Below are positions 23,750-34,960 of a stretch of 64,000 nt of DNA, in pieces; position 1 is the first letter of the stretch, and each line of letters starts with the position of its first letter. The translations under genes and the position numbers were made by a program. The notes under the pieces were generated by a model that saw nothing but the letters and a program-made list of their open reading frames with translations, was not told where the DNA came from and did no database searches. The stretch spans positions 4,833,913-4,897,912 of the forward strand of contig JAKJHU010000066.1 of NCBI GenBank assembly GCA_022316685.1, written 5' to 3'. The stretch is from Progne subis subis (taxonomy: Eukaryota; Chordata; Aves; Passeriformes; Hirundinidae).

Positions 23750-23754
23750 ATTCC

Positions 23755-23782
23755 TGTCCCTAATTTTCACAATTCCTACACT
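23755..23782 (-). mobile_element. CR1 LINE fragment, continuation beyond the LTR
   Basis: 'tgtccctaattttcacaat' plus 'tcctacac' aligns by eye with the CR1 tail segment that normally follows the part at 22999-23088. The match is short and diverged; it gains weight from position. Confidence 0.6.
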
Positions 23783-23938
23783 GCTGGAGCCTCTTCCTTC
23801 GAAGGGAAAGCCAGGAAATGTCACTTTTCCATGCAGGGCTGATGAATGGCAGCACCACTCACAGAGAGAGGAAGATCAGGGATATCTTCACCCTCTTCTA
23901 CTCTGAGGAGAAAGCTGAGGCCCAGCACCCAGACCCAG

Positions 23939-23997
23939 CACAACGATTAATAGCAGAGATAGAAGATTGCAGAGGGTTTAATGGATAAAATGGCTAT

Positions 23998-24072
<75 letters not shown>

Positions 24073-24192
24073 AGCAACAACCTGGATGACAGGACCCTTT
24101 CCAGGCCTTGTACCCAGGATTAGGACAGTGATTCCACATCCACAAAACTTGTGCAAGACCAGCTCTTGTATTCCCACACACTTTGTAGTAAT
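23939..24192. repeat. Dispersed repeat of unknown family, copy 1, with A64 expansion
   Basis: Shares with 25891-26086 the phrases 'cacaacgatt', 'agcagagatagaag', 'cagagggtttaatg', 'ctggatgacaggacccctt'-like sequence, 'ccaggccttgta', 'attaggacagtgattccac' and 'tcccacacactttg'. It is interrupted by 64 consecutive A at 24007-24070, where copy 2 has only a short A-rich stretch. It may be part of an LTR or other interspersed element. Neither end shows a clear TG...CA or poly-A tail arrangement. Confidence 0.8.
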
Positions 24193-25890
24193 TATTTGAT
24201 TATTTTGGACAAAGCAGTGTTTCCCCACACCCAGCATCCCTTCATCCCGAGTTTTTCCATCCTCCCAAGGGTGGTTTCACTGTTTCTGCTGTGGCAGGAG
24301 CCACCACGTGTCCCCAGCAGTGCTACTTTCAGCTTTCACAGCTTCTTTGGGACTCACTGATGCTTGATGGGACCCTGGGAATGGCAGAAGTGGGAGCCTA
24401 AGGAGGGTTTGAGCTGAGGAAGGCTCATTTTGGATAGGAAAAGATAAAAATGTGCATCAGAAGATGGGAAAAAGGACTTCACATCACCCCACAAGCATCC
24501 CAGAGGCTGAAATCCCCACAGGCGTGTGGCCTGTTCTTCCTGCTCCCAGCTGGTGCCCAGTTTCTCCTCACTCACCTCTTTTTTCTTCTACAACCTAATT
24601 TCTCAGACTTTCTGGAAGCAGCCAGATGGGAATGGCTCTTCACCTCCATTAAACCCTGTCTCCCTCTCCCCCTCCTCACCTGTTTATATACATTTCAGAT
24701 GGACAGAGAAAGCCCACTCCAAGTGTTTTCCTGGGATATTTTTCCACAAATTGCACCATTAAACCTAATGTATTATATTAGCAAAGTGTGTGGCATTGAA
24801 CAAAGCAATAAAATAAATTTAGACTATTTGAGATTGGTATAATTTGCTCTTTGCAATGCTTGAAATATGTTGGAAAGGGAGGGAGAAGCACATTAGCAGA
24901 ATTCCAGGCTGGAGGATTGAAGATCCCTGGACCACTGTGACTGTGACTTCTCCAAATCATTTTTCTGGGACATGGGGTTTTTCTGGGAATTTTAGCTCTG
25001 CACTTTCTGGCTTTCGCGGCTTTAAATCATAATTTAATATTGCGTTAAAACAGGGATTTTTTTCTTATTTTTTCCCCATTTAAACAGTTATTTTATTATC
25101 TTTTATCCCAATGAATTGACTTGTTGAGAGTGGCATTTAAAATGTGGGGAAAATTGAGAGATTGACTCGATTCCTATACAAAAAAACCCACATTTTGGGG
25201 TTACTTTAAGGGAGAGTGAACACACCATGAAACCACTTTGTCGAGGGAGAATGATGGAATGAGACCTTTGTAGTAACAAGAATTAAATCCATCAAAACAG
25301 AGCAATAAACCCATCAAAGGAGCTTTCTTCCTTTTGTTTCATGTGGAAGTATTTTTTTTTTTTAATATGTAAAAATCACAGCTCTGTGTTCTTAATAAAG
25401 AGGCTTCTTCCACCTTTCTGTCCTTCCTCTGAGCTTCACCTCTGCTCAAATCCTTCCTCCTTTGTTCTTTTTCTGAGCAATCTCTGTGACTCCCTCTGCT
25501 CCCCTCTGCTCCTACATCAAGTGTTTGCCCCATTTCTCCAGTCCCTGAAGAAATCTGGGATTTTATTTTACGATCTCTGAGAGAGAAAATGAGTTTTTAT
25601 GGGTTTGCAGAGTACTGGACAAATATGAAACTTATTATTCATTTTCCTGCTTTGTGAGCAGGGCTGGGGCTTTATAACTATTGAATAATTTTACAGAACC
25701 ACTGTTTTAGTAATTTTTTATCCATATCCACCTTACCAGAGAGAGACAAGGATTCAATGCCCTGCCCTTGGATGGGATTGTGGGCAAGGAATGTGCCAAA
25801 GATCACTTATAAATGTTTCTTTTTTACTTGGTTGGACATCAGGGCTCCTCCTGACTTGTCCAGGAATAAACTGCTCCAAATTTGCAACAT
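24193..25890. other. Unique sequence, no gene seen
   Basis: Sequence between the two copies of the dispersed repeat. AATAAA words and T-runs occur but no exon or transposon is recognisable. Confidence 0.45.
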
Positions 25891-26086
25891 CACAACGATT
25901 TATAGCAGAGATAGAAGGGTACAGAGGGTTTAATGAATAAAATAGTAATAAAGATTAAAAAACAGGAGTGACAAGCTGGATGACAGGACCCCTTCCAGGC
26001 CTTGTATCCAGGATTAGGACAGTGATTCCACATCCACAAAACTTGTGCAAGTCCAGCTCTTGTATTCCCACACACTTTGCAATAAT
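25891..26086. repeat. Dispersed repeat of unknown family, copy 2
   Basis: The second copy of the element at 23939-24192, in the same orientation and about 1.95 kb away. By eye the match is close outside the A-rich segment. The sharp loss of similarity at both edges defines an element of about 195 bases without the A expansion. Confidence 0.8.
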
Positions 26087-26451
26087 ATCTCCTGCTTCCA
26101 GTGGAAGTGCATCCCAAAAAACGCAATTTACTCATCAGGGAAAGCAAAAATAAAAATAATGGAAGGAAAGAACAGCATGGCAAGCAAGCAGCAGGGAACT
26201 GAGAGAAGATTCCATGGATTATCTAGGAGCACATCTGGATATGTGGGATAATCCAGCAAGGAGCTGCAATCATCCCCTGACACTTTTTGTTATTATTATT
26301 TGAATTGTTAATTAGATATTGATATCTATCCCTTTCCTGCCTCACAGCCTGCTGGACACCAGAGGCTCACGTTGTTTCCAGCAGCTTTTGGGCCAGGACA
26401 TTTCACCTGTTGCATTTCAGAGCTGTAAGAAAGACAGAACCCAGAGGAAAA

Positions 26452-26516
26452 GAAAAAAAAAAAAGGGGTTGGGGGGGGGGGGGGGGGAAGGAAAAAAGAA
26501 AAAAAAAAAAAAAAAA
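26452..26516. repeat. A-run, G17 homopolymer and A-runs
   Basis: An A12 run, GGGGTT, 17 consecutive G at 26471-26487, and A-rich sequence to 26516. The G-run can in principle form quadruplex structures, and its length may be a sequencing uncertainty. Confidence 0.9.
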
Positions 26517-28300
26517 GGCAGAGAGAGTTAGTGGAGTCTGAAAAAAATAAATTACTTCTGCAGATAAATGGGGACCAACGTTGAGCACAGGGATGGTGTT
26601 TGCAAAAATGGCAGCCATTGGCCAGCGCTCCCTTTCTCATTATTCCTCATTTGTGGAACAAAATCAGGCATTATCTCCAGGGAGGCTTTCGGAGGTAAAT
26701 AGATGAGTAGGCATGTCCAGCTGATTTTTGCCATCCCCAGTGTTTATGTTTCATATTTTTTCCTGGGCACACTTCAATCAGATTCCATCAAAACCCATGG
26801 CCGGATCGGGGCGGGGGGGTGGACAGGGGCGGGGGTTGGGGCTGAAATGAAGGCAAAATATTGCTCCAGACGATTTCCAGCTGGCCAAAACTTGATCTAG
26901 GAGGAGCTGAGCCATTTGTTGGGGGCTTTCAGAGCCTCAGGGGGCGGAAGTTTTGTGCAGATTTGGGTTTCTTTGCTTTGTGTTCTCACCAGCTCTCCCT
27001 AATAATTCCTCAAATCCTCGGGGTGTGTAAGGCACCAGCCTTGAAAGCAGGGAGCTGCACATGAGCACTTTTCCATCTGGGCACATCCAGAGGGTCTGAT
27101 GGAGCGGCAGAGACTGGATCAGCCCCTCTGCAGAGTCACCTGCCAGCTGTGTCCTCCTCTTTGTCCCCCAGGAGATTTGTGCTAGGCTTGAGCCATATCC
27201 AGACAAAGCCCAGCTTAGGAAAACTCGACCTCTCAAATCAAATCACACGATAGATGTAATTCTTTAACATGTTTTTTCTTCAGCCCCCGAGTTACAGCAG
27301 GTCTCCGGGGTGAGGTACAACATTCCAAAGGGGCGTTGTCACTTGAGAAGAGGGATAATTTGGGATCTGATGGGCATCCCCACAGTTATGCCCCACTCAG
27401 AATTTTTCCAAAATAATCCGTTGTCAGGGAATTTTGTTTGTCCTGGGCCGCCACATGAGCTGGGTATTTTGGAGACAGCAGGAATACACCATTTGCACTT
27501 TCTCCTTGATCCATCTATCTTTGGATAAGGCTGGATATCATTTGATATCATTTATTTGCCTGATCAGGTGGAATTGATTCTTTGGGAAATTCCTTTTTTT
27601 TTTTTTTTTGCATGTTGCACAAGATGACAGCTGGATGAGGGGTAAAGAAATCCATGAATTTCCTATGGATTTGGTGTCCTAGGGCAAAATATGTTATTTT
27701 TCTCACTGTTGAGTCTGGTGGCACAGGCAAAAGGCAACTCAAGGACTCATCCTGCCAAAGGAGAAGGATCTTCTTAATTTTCTGAAAGTTTGCAGTGGTG
27801 CCATGGGAAAGATTTGGGACTTTTACAGCTCCTCCACAAGATGGGTGGGAGCTCTCCTCACCCTATCACTGGGGAAACAACATCCTCAGAGGGTGTCTCT
27901 GTGCACTGCACGTCTTAACCTGAACTAGATGATTTTTTAAATTGTTTTATTGAATGCTGTTGGTTCACGTCTCTCACCCCTCAGCTGCTCCTGGCTCTCT
28001 GTCCTCAGCTGACGAGGAGCAGAGAGCTGTGCATCTGTGTCTGGCTGCTGTCACATGAAGCAGGTTCCCTCTGTCACACACAGGTGAGACTTGGCTCTGT
28101 CCTGCACAGAAGGAAATCCACAGGAATCACAGACCCCCAGGCACAAAAGCATGATGGAAAAAAAGTAAAACAACAGGCTGGCAGTTTGCAGAGAGCTGGT
28201 GGGAAGGCACTGATGTTGTTCTGCCAGCGTTGGGGATTTCCCTGCCAGCCTCACAACGTCTCAGAGTGTCCGTAACCAGTGGAAGGATTTTGTGTGGAAC
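26517..28300. other. Unique sequence, no gene seen
   Basis: Includes a T-run at about 27594-27609. No exon or transposon was recognised. Confidence 0.45.
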
Positions 28301-28749
28301 TGGTGCCTTAAGTTTGAGCTTTCATGTTTTCCAGGTTCTGTGCTGCCCAGGGGTGCAGCTCTGAGCTCACATTCAGTGTCACTCAGCTCTCTGCACAGAG
28401 CAGGGAGACAAAACAAATCCTTTCCCTGCTGGAGACAAAGGACAATTTTCAGACCCAAAACCACAAACAACGGTGGACAGAAGGGAGGAACAAGAAGGAT
28501 GGGACTTCATAATCATAAGCTCTAATTGGACAATTAAACCCCAATATGCAAATGGACCAAAACTTATAAAAATGTGAGACCTCTTGACTGCTCATCCATT
28601 TTGTGACCATTTTGGGTCCATTTTGGGTGTGCCCCTGGCCAGGCTCTTGTCCTGCCCAAGGTGTATATTAGAGGCCTTTTAATAAATATCTACTTTATTC
28701 TCTTAGCTCTGTCCAGTCTCTGTTCCAGGTCAGCCTTCCCAAGGCATCA
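28301..28749 (+). mobile_element. Solo LTR, local family copy C, with GAAC target duplication
   Basis: Runs from TGGTGCC to GGCATCA (the family consensus by eye is TGATGCC...GGCATCA). It is flanked by a perfect 4-base direct repeat 'gaac' at 28297-28300 and 28750-28753. A TATA-like 'cttataaaaatg' lies near 28563 and AATAAA at 28681-28686. A 4-base duplication is typical of gammaretrovirus-like (class I) integration. Flanks hold no retroviral genes. This is the best-preserved family member for defining the ends. Confidence 0.92.
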
Positions 28750-28753
28750 GAAC

Positions 28754-29273
28754 TGCAAACATTGGGTGGATGTGGCTGAGGAGCAAAGCCAGGACACGTG
28801 AGCCCTCCAGGCTGTGGAACCAGAGGGCTGCAGAGGGACCCCAGGTGTCAGTGCTCATCAAACCCTGAACTGTTTTCCTTTTCCACTCTGGTCTGGAGAT
28901 GGTGAGATTAATGGCTGGATCGTGCCTGTGTTCTCCAAAGTTTCGTGCTACCACAACTGATCCCTGAAGATTATCCCTACATCTTCTTCAAGCTCTTTGT
29001 ATTTAAACATTTCCTTTACAAAGGCAGCTTTCAAACCAGCATTTGAGAAGAAAATATTAAGCTGTTTTGACAGAGAAGAGACATGAATCAGAAAGGGTTT
29101 CTCTCTGCAGCCTGTGCCTCAGACCTCCCCAGCTCCTATTTATGCTGCTTTTGAGCATAAGGAGAGGCTGCTTTCATCTGTCCAATGGATTTCTGTTGCT
29201 GTGATCATTTCTCCCCTGGGAAAGGTGTCTGTGGCTTTTTCCACCACCACAGAAACACAAAAGGCCCCTTTCC
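28754..29273. other. Unique sequence, no gene seen
   Basis: Nothing recognised between LTR copy C and the T-run at 29274. Confidence 0.45.
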
Positions 29274-29298
29274 TTTTTTTTTTTTTTTTTTTTTTTTT
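29274..29298. repeat. T25 homopolymer
   Basis: Uninterrupted T-run. Confidence 0.95.
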
Positions 29299-29466
29299 GT
29301 TAGGGAGCCAATGTCGAGATGTTGAGAATTTCCTGCTCTCTCACTTGGGGGTAAGGACTGACTGGGAAAGAACATCTCAGTCGAGTTTCCCCAGATGAAA
29401 CACTGATCCTCCCAGTGCCCTGAACACTAACGCTATCCAAACACTGTGTTTTCTCCTTCGTGGTGG

Positions 29467-29471
<5 letters not shown>

Positions 29472-29497
<26 letters not shown>
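29472..29497. repeat. A26 homopolymer
   Basis: Uninterrupted A-run followed by a short GA-rich stretch. Confidence 0.95.
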
Positions 29498-29501
<4 letters not shown>

Positions 29502-29734
29502 GAGCGAGAAGGAGAAGAGGCAGCTTTGCTGATTTGTGGTTTAGGAGAATGTCCAACCCCCGTGTCTCATTGCCAAGATGTGCCCTGTGGATGATAAATC
29601 GCCCTCCAGCCTCGAACAGAGTTGGGTGGTGGCTCAAAGCGCAGGGAAAAGGCGGGCAGGGGAAGGCAGGAGAGCAGAGCCCAGGCCCCACAGTGAGTGG
29701 AAGCGTCCATCTGTGGAGTGCTTTCCATCTGGGT

Positions 29735-30030
29735 GTAAGTGAATTATCGTGCTGGGGGCTGATAGCCCCACTCGATAGCCTGCTTGCCTTTAATGGGTTG
29801 ATAAAAGGATGGTGACAAGGAGATAAATAGAGATAATACTCCAGGCTTCTTGCAGGAGAACCATTATCATTAACAGCATTAATTAGCCCATAATACACTG
29901 TACAAAAGCACCAGATCCATCCAGTCCAAAGGGAAGCAACCTGACAATTGTCAGTAATGTGATAGCTCAGCATTAGCATGCACTGATCATTGAATATCTT
30001 TATCATCCTAACCTGGCCTCTGGAAAAGGG
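29735..30030. promoter_or_regulatory. GATA-motif cluster in unique AT-rich DNA, candidate enhancer
   Basis: Seven WGATAR words on either strand occur within 246 bases: TGATAG 29760, TGATAA 29799, AGATAA 29821 and 29831, TTATCA 29864, TGATAG 29960 and TTATCA 30000. Chance predicts about one per 512 bases. A six-base stem (ggggct/agcccc) with a three-base loop lies at 29755-29769. The stretch also has a TAATTAG homeodomain-like core near 29880 and no transposon. GATA-factor binding is inferred from motif density. Confidence 0.35.
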
Positions 30031-30348
30031 AAGAATTCCCAAGGCTGCCTTGCAGGCAGCATCTCCAGCCAAGTCATTAAAAAGATACATGATTATGGAA
30101 GGAAGAGCTGCAAGGATGGGAGCAGGCTCCAGAACCCTCTGCTATCAAGCCAACCCGTGCAGGATTAGTCCAGTGGTACCCACTGGAAACTTTTCCACTT
30201 AAAGGCACCTTCAGGTGGACTGAATTCCCTCTAAACCTGACAGCATTTCCCAGCACAGACTGGCAGGGCCTTTGGAGAGCCTCCTGGAGAGGTCTGATGA
30301 GGAGAAATGGAGAGATGAACCCACAAGAAGTCACACGTAGAGACAGAG

Positions 30349-30462
30349 ATAGAATTAGAATAAAATTAGAATTATTAGAATTAGAATTAGAATTAGAATT
30401 AGAATTAGAATTAGAATTAGAATTAGAATTAGAATTAGAATTAGAATTAGAATTAGAATTAT
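30349..30462. repeat. (TTAGAA)n hexanucleotide microsatellite
   Basis: About 16-18 units of a TTAGAA six-base repeat, nearly perfect after 30374. The minus strand reads as alternating Asn-Ser codons, which is an artefact of the unit. Confidence 0.97.
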
Positions 30463-31621
30463 CCATTTCTCTATAAAAATACAGATAGAATTTGAGTATA
30501 GCCCCAGACTGAGGGGTTCCAGCCTAAAATCAACCTCATCATCCAGCAGCCTGGATGTGCAGAGATGATAAATTATATTAAGGCAGAGAGAAGTATTGCC
30601 CTGTTACCCTTGGGCCAAATCCCAATGCTCGTGCTAAGGAGAGAAATGAACTGTGGAATCAGATTTGGTTAAAGGTGATCAGTTTTCTTTGCAAGAAATG
30701 TATCACAGAATCACAGGTGAGCCCCTTGGATCAAAGCTGAACCAGGGACATATGGCTGAAAGTTTATCCCAAGCAAAAAGCTCTAATCAGGGAATTTCAC
30801 AGCCATCCCTTTTCAGCCATTTTAGCATTTTATTGTGAACATGAAATCCAGTCTCTCCTAGTATCCAAACTGAACCTTTTTTTGCTGAAAATTAAACCCA
30901 CTTCTTCTCATTTTTCCCCTAGAAAAACTGGATTTGCTCTCATCACTTTTTCAAGTATCTCCAGTCTCCTGGAAGACTATTATTCCATCTCCACTTGGCT
31001 TCTGTTTCCTTGGCTGAAGAAATACAATTCCTTCAGCCTCTTTTGCTGATTCCAAAAGTAATCAAGCTACCAGAGATGGTTCCCTCCGAGCACAAAGCCC
31101 CTCTCAGCAAGGAGCCCTGCGACTTTCTCTCATGAAACTTTTCTGCAGGTTGCTTTTTTCCCCCACCAGCTCAAAGTTCACCAAGAGGAATACGGAATTT
31201 CAATCTAGCTGCTCCTGGTGTCTCACCAGCCTGAGGAATGTGGGCTCTGGGAAGGTTTTTGGGAGGTCCTGAGGGGTTAGGCTGATATCCAAACTGAATT
31301 TTATTGCCTGACACTGGAGGTTATCACAGGACTCTGCATCAGCCACGGCTTCGAGACAACCTTCCCAGGGAGCTCCCAGGAAAAGGCTGAGAGGATTTTT
31401 AACTCAGAACCCCTGGGCTGATTTTAATGAAAGCTTAAAAGCGACATCTTCAGGAGATGTTTTGTCCCAGATGCTGAACTTGGGCTGGAATGAAACTCTG
31501 CTCTTGAGGAGAGAGACCTAAACTCTGTTCAGCCTGGACGTCCAACCTTTAGATGAATTGCACTTCATCAGATGGGTTTGTGTGCCTCTGATTTTAACTT
31601 TCCCTGTCTCACAAACACTCC
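30463..31621. other. Unique sequence, no gene seen, one possible old CR1 piece
   Basis: No exon. The part at about 30860-31060 is annotated separately as a doubtful CR1 relic. The rest is ordinary sequence. Confidence 0.45.
30860..31060 (-). mobile_element. Possible old, diverged CR1 LINE fragment
   Basis: 'ctgaaaattaaacccacttc', 'ctccagtctcctggaagac' and 'ccttcagcctcttttgctg' resemble, loosely and in order, the reverse complement of an older CR1 3' region. There is no terminal tail. The call could be wrong. Confidence 0.3.
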
Positions 31622-31900
31622 AGTCCAGATAGAAGGAGAGGTTTATTAACTCATTTATTTATTTATTAACTTATTTATTTAATTAATTATTAATTCGGTA
31701 ATAGAGACAATCTTTGTTCCCTATTCATTGGCTTGCCACCCTTTTTTATGTCTAAAAGAATTTATTTTGCTTTCTCGCAAACAGCTCCGGCCCAAACAGA
31801 AGGAAAGGGTGAATTAGTTATTTGTTTATTTTGTGATACAGGCAATGTTTTTGCTCCAAACCCCTCAGGATTTGGCACTCTCATGTCTAAAAGCATTTCT
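31622..31900. repeat. Diverged tandem duplication of about 150 bp
   Basis: Two successive segments share 'cag(a)(t/a)(a/c)agaagga', a T-rich middle with TTTATT, then 'atagagacaat' versus 'atacaggcaat', and end in 'tgtctaaaag'. The first lies at about 31622-31758 and the second at about 31789-31890. The match is imperfect. An ATTT-rich stretch (31649-31690) sits inside the first. Confidence 0.45.
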
Positions 31901-32130
31901 CTGCTTGTCGAAGCGGGTGCTTTGTCCAAACCAATCCTTCCAAGAAGAGGGACAATCAAGATCAGCCCGTCCCGGTGTGATGAGATGAACACCCCTCAGC
32001 AAGGCTTCTGCAGCTCCATCTCCCAGCTCTTCCCTTTCCACACTGTCCTTCCAAGAGGGAACAGACAATGGCAGGGAAGAACTGTGCTCATCCATACAAT
32101 TGTATTTTTTTGGTGCCACAGTTGAGCTGT

Positions 32131-32210
32131 GGGCTTGGAAGTGCTGGTTTAAAGGTTGGATTCCATGGTCTGAGGGCTTTTTTCCCAACCTAAACAATTC
32201 TCTGATCTCA
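32131..32210 (+). mobile_element. Short CR1 LINE 3'-tail fragment
   Basis: 'gtgctggtttaaaggttgga', then 'ggcttttttcccaacctaa' and 'acaattctctgatctc' match the plus-oriented end of the CR1 3' tail. About 80 bases. Confidence 0.7.
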
Positions 32211-32502
32211 CCTGTGCTCAAGGGTCAGCTATGGAAGCATTTCCAGCTGTCCAAATCCTGAAAAAAGCCCATTCTGCTTGGGCTGTGGCTTGGGAGGAAG
32301 GCAGGGGAAGAATGAAATCTTCCTTGGGGGGAACAAAAACTGTGGAAAATGAAACAGAGCAGGCAGCAGAAAGACTGACAGCCAGAGCCTGCTGGATCTA
32401 TGACTATTGACTGCAAGCTTGGTTAAGGTGGCAGTTCCCAGTTATAGCATCAACCCACCTAAAAGCAGAAAGGAAATATCAATAATGAAATGGTAAAGGC
32501 AC

Positions 32503-32503
<1 letters not shown>

Positions 32504-32553
<50 letters not shown>

Positions 32554-32563
32554 AAAAAAAAAA
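32504..32563. repeat. A42-G8-A10 homopolymer tract
   Basis: About 42 A, eight G, then about ten A. Simple sequence. Confidence 0.95.
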
Positions 32564-33879
32564 GAGCAGAGCGAGGCTGTGAAATAACAGGACTGCGCTG
32601 ATTAAGACAGACAGAAAGTGATGGTGCTGCAACAACTCTTGGCAGTGCTGGGAATGAAAGTCTACATTTCATTGTGAAAAAACATAAAAGGAGATGAATT
32701 TGCTCCCGTGCTGCCTGCAGCTTTTGGTAGACTGTAAAACAGTTTGCCTGGTTTCTCTGAAGGAATTGCTTTGAGCAAATATCCGAGTCAGGAGGATTAT
32801 TCTTTTTTTTTTTTTCCTTTTTTTCTTACAGAAGGTACCTGGATATAGCACCTACTCCTCCAGCTCTGGATGGATCCACACCTCTCCATGTATTTTATGA
32901 GGTCTGAAATGGCTTGAGGTCAGTGGCTTCTGAAGAAAACAGATGAAGCAATTGGTTCTTGCTGCCTGGTGCATATTTCCCGTTGCTTGAGGAGAAAATT
33001 GGCCCTGGAACTGTGAGCATGCATCAGCCTGTGAGGGGAGCAGGGGTCAGGCAGGCACAGCATTGTTATAAATAAAAGGAAAATGTGTCCCTTCGTGTGG
33101 TGCTGGGATCCAGGGCTTATTTCCCTGGAGCTCCTCGTGTCCCATGTTATTTATGGCCTCTAATGGCCCCATCCCAAATGGTGGCTGCTCCACAGATGGG
33201 CCTGGCTCCCCAAAGGGGACTGTCCCAGCAGTTGGGCAGCATCAGCCGCCTCCTCCTCACTCTGTTTTCGTCGAGGACACCCTGGAGGAGCACCTGGCTT
33301 TGGGGTCAGGCTCAGTTTTTTACTGCCTTGAAGAAATACTGGCCGTGCACGAAATTTGGGAATGATTTTGAAGCCCAAGGCAAAGTCACATTTCGTGCAA
33401 AGCATTTCCTTGCAAGGAAAGTTTTTAAGACTATGGTTTTCCTGTACTCAAGATCAGCACCTTAAATCCATGGGTCTCCTCCCCCGTGGAAGCTCTAGGT
33501 TTGTGTGTCTTGCCCACAGGGAAATTTCACAAAATCTCTTTTCCTGATGCAAAATCAGCTTAGGACAGTTTGGCCTCCCTGTCCAGCTCCTTTTTCCTAC
33601 ATCCAAAAAGCAGTCCAGGGCAGCTGGGACCACACCAAAATCTCACAACACTGAAATATCTGTGAAAAAAACCCAAAGCCTGCTGGGAGTTATTTATTGA
33701 TGCTCCCTTGGATGAGGGGTTGTGCATTTAGGGGTTATTTTCAACCAAGTTTATTAAGCGGATTTTCAATATCATCCCTACTTAAAATATCAAGTTTGTG
33801 ATGGAGAAAAATCTGTCTTTCCCTCCTCAGGTGGAGCCAGCTGCTCTCCCTTATTTTTTTACCACAGACCAGGCCCTGT

Positions 33880-34093
33880 AGGTTGGATATTTGAGAAAAT
33901 TTCTTCCCTGAAAGGGTCTTCAAGCCCTGGCACCGGTTGCCCAGGGAAGTGGAGGAATCACCACCACTGGAAATGTTCAAAAAATGTGTAGATGTGGCAC
34001 TCGAGGATGTGGTTTTGTGGTCGGGCTTGGCAGTGCTGGGTTAACGACAGGACTTAGTGATCCTCGAGGTCTTTTGCAGATTTCATCATTCCA
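33880..34093 (+). mobile_element. CR1 LINE 3'-end fragment
   Basis: 'ggttggatatttgagaaaat', 'ttcttccctgaaagggtctt', 'gttgcccagggaagtggag', 'tgtgtagatgtggcactcg', 'ggcagtgctgggttaacg' and a decayed tail 'tttcatcattcca' follow the CR1 order in the sense direction. Confidence 0.92.
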
Positions 34094-34960
34094 CGGGTAG
34101 CCTGCAAAAGAGAGGGAAAAAAAATCTGTTTTACCAGGGGGATATTTCCTCAGCTGGCATAAAAATTGTAGCAACGCATTTCCAAAGGCAGGGACGGATG
34201 ACGGCTAGCCCAAGGATTTCCCACCAAGCTCCACAAATTCTGGATGAAGTTAGCACAATTCATTGCGAGTCCTTAGCAAAACAAGCGCACAGCTTGGTGC
34301 TTAAATCCCCCCACGATCTCAGCTATTTTTATGTACAGCCAGCCAGCTCTGTATTTATTTTCCCAGCATCATCCCCTGCTTGTTTTACAGGAGCAGGGCT
34401 TGACACACAGGGTGTCAGGCAAATAGCTCGCCCAGTGCTTCAGGAAAATAAAAACAGGGAGAGAGTCAGGAATAACAGCCTGGCACTGTGCAAATAAACA
34501 CATCTGTCCTCTGGCTGCCTGGAAAACTGCGGGCATGGGATTTAGAGGAAGGTGGGGAACTGGGGGCAAGGGGGAAGGTGCAAGAAAAGGAGCTGAGAGC
34601 AGCCCTCAATGAGAGTGTGCGTGAGTGGGAGTCACTTAGAGGCTGGTTTGTGGGGACTGCATCACATGTCCACATTCATCTCCCCTTAACGCAGTTTGAG
34701 TTCCCTTTGCTCACTACCAAGGCAACAAATTCCTGCAGGGAAGCAGGGTGAGCTCCCACGGAGTGGTTGTAAACAGCAGTGAGAGCAGCCACTTGTAGAG
34801 GTTCAATGGCCAAGCCCAGAGCAGCTCAAAAATTACAGGAAAAAAGAAAACCAAAAAACCACGCTTTCTTGGCATCTAAAAACATCTCCCTGCAGAACCC
34901 AGGGATGGACCCCATGAATACCCAGTGCAGGGTGCCCCTGTGAGGGACAGGGAGTGCCAG
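34094..34960. other. Unique sequence, no gene seen
   Basis: No transposon or exon recognised before LTR copy D. Confidence 0.45.

Larger units (their letters stand above)
31901..33879. other. Mostly unique sequence, no gene seen
   Basis: Contains a short CR1 tail and an A/G homopolymer tract (listed separately). No exon was recognised. Confidence 0.45.
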
